Assembly: GCF_017115095.1 (NCBI RefSeq)
Contig: NZ_JABXKI010000273.1
Location: 1 to 44,564 of the forward strand
DNA: 44,564 bases
Source: Nostoc sp. NMS4
Lineage (GTDB): Bacteria > Cyanobacteriota > Cyanobacteriia > Cyanobacteriales > Nostocaceae
Direction: 5' to 3'
The notes beneath the pieces were generated by a model. That model did not search any database, was not told the DNA's origin, and saw only the letters and a program-made list of their open reading frames with translations. Positions within the stretch are counted from its first letter, which is position 1, and each line of letters starts with the position of its first letter. This document shows positions 37,871 to 44,564 of the stretch, piece after piece. The translations under genes and the position numbers were made by a program.

Positions 37871-38851
37871 ATGGCAACTACCGAGCGTAAACCGCTACTG
37901 TTAGATTTTGAAAAACCCCTAGCAGAACTAGCAACCCGAATCGATCAGATTCGGCAACTTGCAGAAGAAAATGGTGTCGATGTTTCTGGTCAAATTCGTC
38001 AACTAGAAGTACGCGCCAAGCAACTACGTGAGGAAATTTTCACTAGTCTATCACCCTCCCAGCGATTGCAAGTCGCTCGTCATCCGCGTCGCCCTAGTAC
38101 TCTCGATTACATTCAGGCTATTAGTGATGAATGGATGGAATTACATGGCGATCGCTGTGGTGGTGACGATCCGGCTTTAGTTGGTGGTGTTGGTCGGCTG
38201 AGTGGGCAACCTGTGGTGATGTTGGGTCATCAAAAAGGGCGCGATACTAAAGACAACATTGCCCGAAACTTTGGAATGCCTTACCCTGGCGGCTATCGTA
38301 AAGCCATGCGGTTGATGGAACACGCCAATAAGTTTAGTATGCCGATACTAACCTTTATTGACACGCCAGGAGCTTGGTCTGGGGTAGAAGCAGAACATCA
38401 AGGTCAAGGAGAAGCGATCGCTTACAACTTGCGGGAAATGTTTTGTTTGGATGTGCCAATTATCTGCACAGTTATCGGTGAAGGTGGTTCTGGTGGCGCA
38501 CTCGGTATTGGCGTAGGCGATCGCCTACTCATGTTTGAACACTCCGTTTATACCGTCGCCACTCCCGAAGCCTGTGCCGCCATTTTGTGGAAAGATGCTG
38601 GTAAGGCTCCCCAAGCCGCCGTCGCCCTAAAAATTATTTCCCACGACCTGAAAAAATTGGGAATTATCGACCAAATACTGCCTGAACCCACTGGTGGCGC
38701 TCATTCCGACCCCTTAAAAGCCGCCACTACTCTCAAGCAAGTGCTAATGGAAAATTTAGACGAACTCAATCGTTTAACTGCCCCAGAACGCCGCCAACTG
38801 CGCTATGAAAAATTCCGCAAAATTGGTGTTTTTACAGAAGTTGCCCACTAA
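37871..38851 (+). CDS. accA: acetyl-CoA carboxylase carboxyltransferase subunit alpha
   Basis: A 326-residue crotonase-fold subunit which, with AccD, moves the carboxyl group from biotin to acetyl-CoA, the first step of fatty acid synthesis. The N-terminal helical part ([20 protein letters not shown]) and core motifs ([41 protein letters not shown]) are present. Full length. Located after the acyl-ACP reductase. Confidence 0.98.
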   Translation: MATTERKPLLLDFEKPLAELATRIDQIRQLAEENGVDVSGQIRQLEVRAKQLREEIFTSLSPSQRLQVARHPRRPSTLDYIQAISDEWMELHGDRCGGDDPALVGGVGRLSGQPVVMLGHQKGRDTKDNIARNFGMPYPGGYRKAMRLMEHANKFSMPILTFIDTPGAWSGVEAEHQGQGEAIAYNLREMFCLDVPIICTVIGEGGSGGALGIGVGDRLLMFEHSVYTVATPEACAAILWKDAGKAPQAAVALKIISHDLKKLGIIDQILPEPTGGAHSDPLKAATTLKQVLMENLDELNRLTAPERRQLRYEKFRKIGVFTEVAH

Positions 38852-39215
38852 CAGCACCGCATAATGATTGATTAGTAAAGTAGCAATGCTATAATTGCCT
38901 ATGTGCTTAAAGATTTTTAACAATCTAGCCATAGGCATTTGCATATTTGGGAATTCTACTCAATTTGATTGAGTGGGTTTTGTATTATGTAAATAATCTA
39001 AATTTGAATGTACTATGTACCGCGTGGTTTTCCAGGCAACAATTTGTTGTCTTTACTGCTGAAACCCACAACATGGTAACTGTTGTGCTGCATCATAGCA
39101 TCTACTTAATGAAAATCATCAGATTTTTAGATTCCTTTAATCTATGCCAAACCGAGAAGTGTGAATAATGGGGTGGTGATAGGCTTTGGGAACTGCCAAA
39201 AAATTGGGAGACACC
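38852..39215. other. gap between accA and the SDR gene
   Basis: Contains an inverted repeat (TGCCTATG at 38896-38903 with CATAGGCA at 38930-38937) with a long loop, possibly the accA terminator. The rest is AT-rich with no gene. Confidence 0.4.
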
Positions 39216-39941
39216 ATGAGTGTTCAGCAAAAACGACGCGCCCTGATTACTGGGGCAAGTAGTGGAATTGGGAAAGCAACCGCTTTAGCCTTTGCGAAAG
39301 CGGGAATAGATGTCGCCTTAGTTAGCCGTTCTTTGGATAAGTTGGAGGCGGTAAGAGAAGCATTACAGCATACTGGGGTGGAAGCAAAAGCTTACGCTGT
39401 AGATTTAGCGCGGATCTCCGAAGTCAAAGAAAAGATCCAAGCGATCGCTCTTGACTTTGGTGATATAAACATTCTGGTAAACAATGCTGGCATCGCCTAT
39501 ACAGGCACTTTGAGCGAAACTCCCCTAGAGGACTGGCAGCAGGTAATTGACTTGAATCTGACTGGCGTGTTTCAGTGCATTGTGGGGATTTTACCTTCAA
39601 TGCGCGATCGAGGCACAGGCACAATTATCAACGTCGCCTCAATTGCCGCCAAGCAACCCTTTGCCGGTTGGGGAGCATACAGCGTCAGCAAAGCCGGTTT
39701 GATAGCCCTCTCTCAAACCCTGGCACAAGAAGAACGCAGCCACGGCATTCGTGTAACAGCTATCTGTCCCGGCGCAGTCAATACCGAACTTTGGGATACA
39801 GAAACAGTCCACGTTAACTTAGACCGTTCCAAAATGTTAACCCCAGAAATTGTGGCTCAGTCAATTCTCTACACAGTTCTGTTACCACAACAGGCAGTGA
39901 TTGATGAATTGACCCTGATGCCCAGCGCTGGCGCACTCTAA
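39216..39941 (+). CDS. short-chain dehydrogenase/reductase (FabG-like)
   Basis: About 241 residues. NADP-binding TGASSGIGKATALAFAKAG, the NNAG motif, catalytic Ser in NVASI, and YSVSK (Tyr and Lys) form the classical SDR set. I chose ATG at 39216 with GGGAG upstream; the longer frame opens with TTG at 39186. Its place in the accA neighbourhood suggests a 3-oxoacyl or other carbonyl substrate, but that cannot be told from sequence. Confidence 0.88.
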   Translation: MSVQQKRRALITGASSGIGKATALAFAKAGIDVALVSRSLDKLEAVREALQHTGVEAKAYAVDLARISEVKEKIQAIALDFGDINILVNNAGIAYTGTLSETPLEDWQQVIDLNLTGVFQCIVGILPSMRDRGTGTIINVASIAAKQPFAGWGAYSVSKAGLIALSQTLAQEERSHGIRVTAICPGAVNTELWDTETVHVNLDRSKMLTPEIVAQSILYTVLLPQQAVIDELTLMPSAGAL

Positions 39942-40025
39942 TTAGTCTTTTGTCCTTTGTCTTTTGCAAATGACCAATGACCAATGACTAATGACCAATG
40001 ACAAAACCATAACCAAGACTGAATC
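39942..40025. repeat. heptamer tract between SDR and folE
   Basis: GTCTTTT/GTCCTTT on the left and AATGACC/AATGACT repeats on the right (39967-40003). Confidence 0.6.
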
Positions 40026-40733
40026 ATGACTATTGCTAGTTCCAACGGTTCCAATAGCTCTCAATCGCCTCTGATTCCCGACTTGGCAGAAGCCATAACT
40101 CCTAGACCCGATCGCAATACTCATAACGGGCGAAAAGCAGATGTGTTCTCGCCAACAGAGGAACAGATGGAGGAAATGAAGGATGCCGTGCGGACACTAA
40201 TACTGGGAGTTGGCGAAGATCCCGAACGCGAAGGACTTCTGAAAACACCCAAACGAGTAGCCGAGGCAATGCGGTTTCTTACTAGTGGCTACAACCAATC
40301 TCTTGAAGAACTCGTTAACGATGCCATCTTTGATGAAGGGCATAGCGAGATGGTACTTGTTAGAGATATTAACTTCTTTAGTCTGTGCGAACACCACATG
40401 CTGCCATTTATGGGTAGAGCGCACGTTGCCTATATCCCCAACCAAAAAGTTGTCGGACTGAGTAAGCTAGCCCGGATTGTTGAGATGTATTCCCGTCGCT
40501 TACAAGTACAAGAGAGGTTAACTCGTCAAATTGCCGAAGCAATCCAGACTATTCTGGAACCTCAAGGCGTTGCCGTAGTAATGGAAGCTAGCCACATGTG
40601 CATGGTGATGCGTGGCGTTCAAAAACCAGGTTCTTGGACTGTCACTAGCGCAATGGTTGGTGTGTTCCAAGACGATCACAAAACCCGTGAAGAATTTTTT
40701 AACTTAATTCGCCACCAACCAGCGTTCTTTTAA
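40026..40733 (+). CDS. folE: GTP cyclohydrolase I
   Basis: A 235-residue enzyme converting GTP to dihydroneopterin triphosphate, the first step of folate and pterin synthesis. The zinc site includes [10 protein letters not shown]; also [20 protein letters not shown] and [10 protein letters not shown]. The 50-residue N-terminal extension is low-complexity ([13 protein letters not shown]), longer than in E. coli. ATG at 40026. Intact. Confidence 0.98.
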   Translation: MTIASSNGSNSSQSPLIPDLAEAITPRPDRNTHNGRKADVFSPTEEQMEEMKDAVRTLILGVGEDPEREGLLKTPKRVAEAMRFLTSGYNQSLEELVNDAIFDEGHSEMVLVRDINFFSLCEHHMLPFMGRAHVAYIPNQKVVGLSKLARIVEMYSRRLQVQERLTRQIAEAIQTILEPQGVAVVMEASHMCMVMRGVQKPGSWTVTSAMVGVFQDDHKTREEFFNLIRHQPAFF

Positions 40734-40776
40734 GTGCTGAGTGCTGAGTTGGGAGTTAATTCACAACTCATCACTC

Positions 40777-41421
40777 CTAACTTTTAAGTAACTCAATGTT
40801 CTTGAGACTGTGAAATAGGAGTGCTACTTTATCTAAATCCTTATCTCCTGGTGTCCGTTCCACACCACTAGATAAATCAACGCCGCTAGGATTAACCTGA
40901 TTTAGGGCTTCCACAATATTATCGGCTGTTAGTCCCCCTGCTAAAAGCCAAGGACAACTAGGGCTAAATTCTTTTAGCATCTTCCAATCTAAAGTTTTGC
41001 CTGTACCACCCAATTGTTGCGGATGGTAAGCGTCAAGTAGCAAAGTATCCACATATTTTGTGTAATCAGCTGCTGTGTCAAGATGCTCAATATTACGAAT
41101 TCTCAATGCTTTAATAATTTCAATATTGGGTAAAACTTGACGTAATTGGTAACAAAAATCTGGTGATTCATCTCCGTGTAACTGCACACCAGTCAACCCA
41201 GAATCAGCAACTATCTGACTAATTTCAGCGATACTAAGATTGGCAAAAACCCCAATTGTATCAATATTTGCCGGGAGTTCTGCCACTGCTGCCCGAATTT
41301 GGGATGTAGTCACGTAACGAGGTGAGTTTGGTACACAAATAAATCCTAGTGCCGTTGCGCCTAGAGAAGCGATCGCTATAGACTGCTGTGGTTGAGTAAT
41401 GCCGCAAATCTTAACGCGCAT
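40777..41421 (-). CDS. trpF: phosphoribosylanthranilate isomerase
   Basis: A 214-residue TIM barrel for the third step of tryptophan synthesis. Opening [14 protein letters not shown] with the catalytic Cys (CGIT), QLHGDE and the phosphate-binding [10 protein letters not shown] and [15 protein letters not shown] are all present. The gene stands alone, converging with folE across a short heptamer repeat. Confidence 0.97.
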   Translation of the reverse strand: MRVKICGITQPQQSIAIASLGATALGFICVPNSPRYVTTSQIRAAVAELPANIDTIGVFANLSIAEISQIVADSGLTGVQLHGDESPDFCYQLRQVLPNIEIIKALRIRNIEHLDTAADYTKYVDTLLLDAYHPQQLGGTGKTLDWKMLKEFSPSCPWLLAGGLTADNIVEALNQVNPSGVDLSSGVERTPGDKDLDKVALLFHSLKNIELLKS

Positions 41422-41494
41422 AAATATTTAACAAATTTAAACTAATTATCAAAAAAGTCTAAACTATCTCAAAAAATTTTGGGCCTTGTAACTT

Positions 41495-41500
41495 TATAAT
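41495..41500 (+). promoter_or_regulatory. -10 box of the psaK promoter
   Basis: Perfect TATAAT, 42 bp before the psaK start codon; the -35 region is AT-rich without a clear hexamer. Confidence 0.45.
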
Positions 41501-41542
41501 CTTGTAGGCTTACACTTACTTTTCGATTCAGGAGACAAAAGC

Positions 41543-41797
41543 TTGATTTCCTCTATTTTACTAGCAGTAGCTGCATCTGTTCCCCCTACACCTGTGTGGA
41601 ATCCCACAGTAGGAATCATCATCAGCATCAGTAGCTTAGTAGTTGTTTTACTAAGTACTAAGATTGAAAAACCCCTAGTTGGCCCCAAGTTCCCTATTCT
41701 GCCAATTAGTATTCCCACATTCGCTGCTGCTATGGCTTTTGGTCATATTATCGGCATTGGCATCGTTTTAGGATTGACTAACATCGGTCGTCTGTAG
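41543..41797 (+). CDS. psaK: photosystem I reaction center subunit PsaK
   Basis: An 84-residue membrane protein with two membrane helices (GIIISISSLVVVLLS and the later FAAAMAFGHIIGIGIVLGL) and the short PTPVWNPTVG start. PsaK sits at the edge of photosystem I and can dock the phycobilisome or IsiA ring. Start is TTG at 41543, supported by CAGGAG about 10 bases before; no ATG lies close by. The genome probably has other psaK copies. Confidence 0.92.
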   Translation: MISSILLAVAASVPPTPVWNPTVGIIISISSLVVVLLSTKIEKPLVGPKFPILPISIPTFAAAMAFGHIIGIGIVLGLTNIGRL

Positions 41798-42122
41798 TTT
41801 TGTGATGGCAGAGGTGTTACTTGTAACCCCGCTATCAATGCAAAACTCCTAAAAATGATTTTGGGTTGGGGAGTGGGAAAAGCAAGGGTGCAGGGAGCAG
41901 GGAGAAAAGTTTTCCCCTCTGCCCCCCGCACCCCCCTCTGCCTCTTTTCAATGCCCCATGCCCAATGCCCAATGCCCAACAGTCATTAATTGTCTATTGT
42001 AGAAATAAGAGTATTTCGTCAGTTGTTAATACCGAATTGATGCTCAATATAAATGTGTATACGAATATGCATAGTATTTCGGTATAAAAAGTACTGGCGA
42101 TATCTAGTTTTAGGGCAGTGTA
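41798..42122. other. gap between psaK and the protease gene, repeat-rich
   Basis: Contains GCAGGGA and GCCCAAT heptamers (41890-41975), inverted in layout. No gene. The end of the gap should hold the promoter of the next gene. Confidence 0.5.
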
Positions 42123-43319
42123 ATGCAAACAAATTGGAGAATTGGGTCATTATTTGGAATTCCCCTATTTTTAGACCCGTTATGGTTTGTGATTTTAGGG
42201 TTGGCAACTCTGAATTTTGGGGTAGCTTACCAGGAATGGGGAAGTGTTATAGCTTGGAGTGCTGGAATAGTTATGGCACTGCTACTATTTGGTTCGGTGC
42301 TATTACATGAATTGGGTCATAGCTTGGTAGCCCGATCGCAAGGTATTAGAGTTAATTCAATTACCTTATTTATGTTTGGCGGGATTGCTGCCATTGAAGA
42401 AGAATCTAAAACTCCTTTCAAAGCTTTTCAAGTAGCGATCGCTGGGCCTTTGGTGAGTATAATCCTATTTGCCCTGCTCCGTGTGGCAGCTTTTGTCATA
42501 CCTGATACTAATCCCCTCAGTGTCATGGTCGGAGATTTGGCGAGAATTAACTTAGTGGTGGCTCTATTTAACCTAATTCCCGGCTTACCTCTAGATGGGG
42601 GGCAAGTGTTAAAAGCAGCACTATGGCAAATTACAGGTAATCGTTTTCAAGCCGTACACTGGGCTGCAAAGGCGGGGCAAATATTAGGTTATACTGCGAT
42701 CGCTTTGGGATTTATTGTCGATTTTATCACCAGAGAGTTAGTAACTGGTTTGTGGATTGCGTTGCTCGGTTGGTTTGCTGTCCGCAACGCCAGCAACTAT
42801 GACAACATGACCACACTGCAAGAAAGCCTACTCAAGGTCGTGGCCGCCGATGCGATGACCCGTGAGTTTCGGGTAATTGATGCTGACCAGACATTGCGAT
42901 CGTTTGCCGATTTATACCTGTTAGAAACCACTCCCTCACAGGTTTATTTTGCCGCTTCTGATGGACGTTACCGGGGTCTAGTTTCCATTGACGATTTTCG
43001 TTTAACCCAAAGGGGTGAATGGGAAACCCAAACTTTACACAGCATTGTACATCCCCTCACAGAAATACCTACCGTTACCGAATCAACATCGATCGCTGAG
43101 GTAATTAACAAACTAGAAAATGAGCAGTTACCTCGAATTACCGTCCTTTCTCCGGCTGGTGCTGTCGCTGGTGTAATTGATCGGGGAGATATTGTGCTAG
43201 CGATCGCCCAAAAGTTAAATTTCCAGATAACCGATGCTGAAATTAAGCGCATCAAGTCAGAAGGTAGCTATCCGCCTGGGTTACAACTGGGAGTAATCGC
43301 CAAATCAACTACAAATTAA
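42123..43319 (+). CDS. site-2-type intramembrane metalloprotease (M50) with CBS domains
   Basis: A 398-residue membrane protein. The zinc motif HELGH is at residues 62-66 and the third ligand Asp158 lies in GLPLDGGQ, both within membrane segments. Two CBS domains follow (about 245-390), the usual sensor part of this S2P class, thought to bind adenosine nucleotides. Substrate unknown; related proteases cut membrane-bound transcription or stress regulators. ATG at 42123. It is followed by a strong terminator. Confidence 0.93.
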   Translation: MQTNWRIGSLFGIPLFLDPLWFVILGLATLNFGVAYQEWGSVIAWSAGIVMALLLFGSVLLHELGHSLVARSQGIRVNSITLFMFGGIAAIEEESKTPFKAFQVAIAGPLVSIILFALLRVAAFVIPDTNPLSVMVGDLARINLVVALFNLIPGLPLDGGQVLKAALWQITGNRFQAVHWAAKAGQILGYTAIALGFIVDFITRELVTGLWIALLGWFAVRNASNYDNMTTLQESLLKVVAADAMTREFRVIDADQTLRSFADLYLLETTPSQVYFAASDGRYRGLVSIDDFRLTQRGEWETQTLHSIVHPLTEIPTVTESTSIAEVINKLENEQLPRITVLSPAGAVAGVIDRGDIVLAIAQKLNFQITDAEIKRIKSEGSYPPGLQLGVIAKSTTN

Positions 43320-43413
43320 ACCGTCATACACTCGTCATAGGTTTGCAATAGATACGTCAAAAGCGTATGTGATATTTAATTTGGTATTTGGTTACAAAAT
43401 GCTTTTTTTGGGT

Positions 43414-43440
43414 AAAAGGTAGGACTTCCTACCTTTTTTA
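43414..43440 (+). terminator. Rho-independent terminator after the M50 gene
   Basis: A perfect 10-bp stem (43414-43423 with 43428-43437), 4-nt loop, and a T-run in the 3' arm and tail. Confidence 0.8.
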
Positions 43441-43648
43441 TTTTTAAAAGCATGACATAACTGAATTAGATGCGCATTGGGCATTGGGCATTGGTTATTA
43501 ATTCTTCCCCCCTGCCTCCCCTGCCTCCCTCATCCCCCCAGTCGCCAGTCTGGACGCGACCTGTTGAAAAATTAAATTAAAACTTCCAGTTTAAAGTGAG
43601 TAAAATGTAGGAACGTGATATACTACACCTCTCACTTACCCTGGTTTT
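43441..43648. repeat. heptamer repeats and leader before der
   Basis: GCATTGG heptamers (43474-43494) and CCCTGCC/CCCTCCC tracts (43508-43540) then about 100 bases that should hold the der promoter. Confidence 0.45.
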
Positions 43649-44564
43649 ATGGCACTGCCAATTGTTGCAATTATCGGACGCCCAAATGTGGGCAAATCCA
43701 CCCTGGTTAATCGACTCGCCGGGGAACAAACGGCGATTGTCCATGATGAACCGGGAGTGACACGCGATCGCACTTATCTTCCAGCTTTCTGGAATGGTCG
43801 GGAATTTTTAGTGGTAGACACTGGTGGTTTAGTTTTTAATGATGATACCGAATTTTTACCACTGATTCGCCAACAGGCAATGACAGCCCTTGCAGAAGCC
43901 TGTGGCGCTATTTTTGTCGTCGATGGTCAAACAGGCCCCACATCGGCAGACCAAGAAATCGCCGAATGGATGCGCCAACAACCCGTACCTGTGCTACTAG
44001 CTGTAAATAAATGTGAATCCCCAGAACAAGGCTTAATCCAAGCTGCCGATTTTTGGGAATTGGGATTGGGCGAACCTTACCCCATCTCCGCGATTCATGG
44101 TAGTGGTACAGGAGAGTTACTTGACGAGTTAGTTAATCACATCCCTGCTATTGAAGACATTCCAGACACGAATGAAATCAAAGTAGCAATTGTGGGCCGC
44201 CCGAATGTCGGCAAATCGAGCTTACTCAATTCTTTTGTTGGGGAAGAAAGGGCAATTGTCAGCCCCATTTCCGGCACAACCCGCGATGCTATTGATACCG
44301 TCATTGAACGAGAGGGACAAACTTACCGCTTAATTGACACCGCCGGTATTCGCAAAAAGAAGCACATCGAATACGGCACAGAATTCTTTAGTATTAACCG
44401 GGCTTTCAAAGCGATTCGCCGTGCTGATGTGGTTTTATTAGTAATAGATGCTGTAGATGGAGTCACCGAGCAAGACCAAAAATTAGCTGGGCGGATTATC
44501 GAAGAAGGCCGAGCTTGCATCATCGTCGTTAATAAGTGGGATGCTGTCGAAAAAGACTCTTACA
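43649..44564 (+). CDS. der: ribosome biogenesis GTPase Der, partial (runs off the window)
   Basis: The first 305 codons of a tandem GTPase; no stop before the window edge. The first G domain has GRPNVGKS at about residues 10-17, DTGG and NKCE; the second begins at about residue 180 with GRPNVGKS, then DTAG and NKWD. Der (EngA) acts in 50S subunit assembly. Usual length is about 450 residues, so the last part of the second G domain and the KH-like domain are missing because of the window edge. Start ATG 43649. Confidence 0.98.
   Translation, partial: MALPIVAIIGRPNVGKSTLVNRLAGEQTAIVHDEPGVTRDRTYLPAFWNGREFLVVDTGGLVFNDDTEFLPLIRQQAMTALAEACGAIFVVDGQTGPTSADQEIAEWMRQQPVPVLLAVNKCESPEQGLIQAADFWELGLGEPYPISAIHGSGTGELLDELVNHIPAIEDIPDTNEIKVAIVGRPNVGKSSLLNSFVGEERAIVSPISGTTRDAIDTVIEREGQTYRLIDTAGIRKKKHIEYGTEFFSINRAFKAIRRADVVLLVIDAVDGVTEQDQKLAGRIIEEGRACIIVVNKWDAVEKDSY

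Noticed and set aside
39942..40124. A 60-residue minus-strand frame before folE
   Set aside because: It is built from the heptamer tract and the antisense of the folE start.

Overview
The window comes from a filamentous, heterocyst-forming cyanobacterium of the Nostoc/Anabaena group. The evidence is an intact hetR, a psaK, the cyanobacterial alkane genes (aldehyde-deformylating oxygenase and acyl-ACP reductase), abundant GCGATCGC (HIP1-type) octamers, and heptameric tandem repeats in many intergenic gaps. No tRNA, rRNA or CRISPR array was found.

Region 1 (about 1-8124) is the left part of a Tn7-like transposon of the CRISPR-associated type V-K class. It has a terminal inverted repeat ending at 8124, several TnsB-site-like repeats, then tnsB-tnsC-tniQ on the minus strand. 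A two-gene cargo follows: an AAA+ ATPase and a subtilisin-like protease matching the IetAS (IteAS) anti-phage pair. Cas12k, the CRISPR array and the right end would lie beyond base 1 and are not visible. tnsB carries two short palindromic repeat elements within its reading frame.

Region 2 (8125-17800) mixes accessory and housekeeping DNA. It holds a small ribbon-helix-helix gene under a 16-bp palindrome, ftsH, an M15-like peptidoglycan-binding protein, a METTL7-like methyltransferase, transposase relics (one IS630), a zinc alcohol dehydrogenase, a PiT phosphate transporter and a MITE-like palindrome.

Region 3 (17800-28050) holds an unusual coiled-coil/tandem-repeat/DMT-transporter fusion, hetR with a long upstream gap and a canonical NtcA box, a secreted Cys-repeat protein, rpsD, moaA, a KfrA-like hypothetical protein, and a brnT-brnA toxin-antitoxin pair whose toxin gene is frameshifted.

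Region 4 (28100-34890) is the most suggestive undescribed arrangement. Two tandem modules each consist of a roughly 107-residue leader-like peptide with a variable, Cys-rich C-terminal tail, followed by a large secreted exoprotein with an N-terminal filamentous-haemagglutinin (two-partner secretion) domain. A conserved DNA block precedes each peptide gene. The peptides resemble RiPP precursors in architecture, but no maturation enzyme is in the window.

Region 5 (34895-44564) is core metabolism: a sugar ABC permease, the ADO-AAR-accA-SDR-folE cluster (hydrocarbon and fatty acid synthesis, then pterin synthesis), trpF, psaK, a site-2 protease with CBS domains, and the start of der, which runs off the window.
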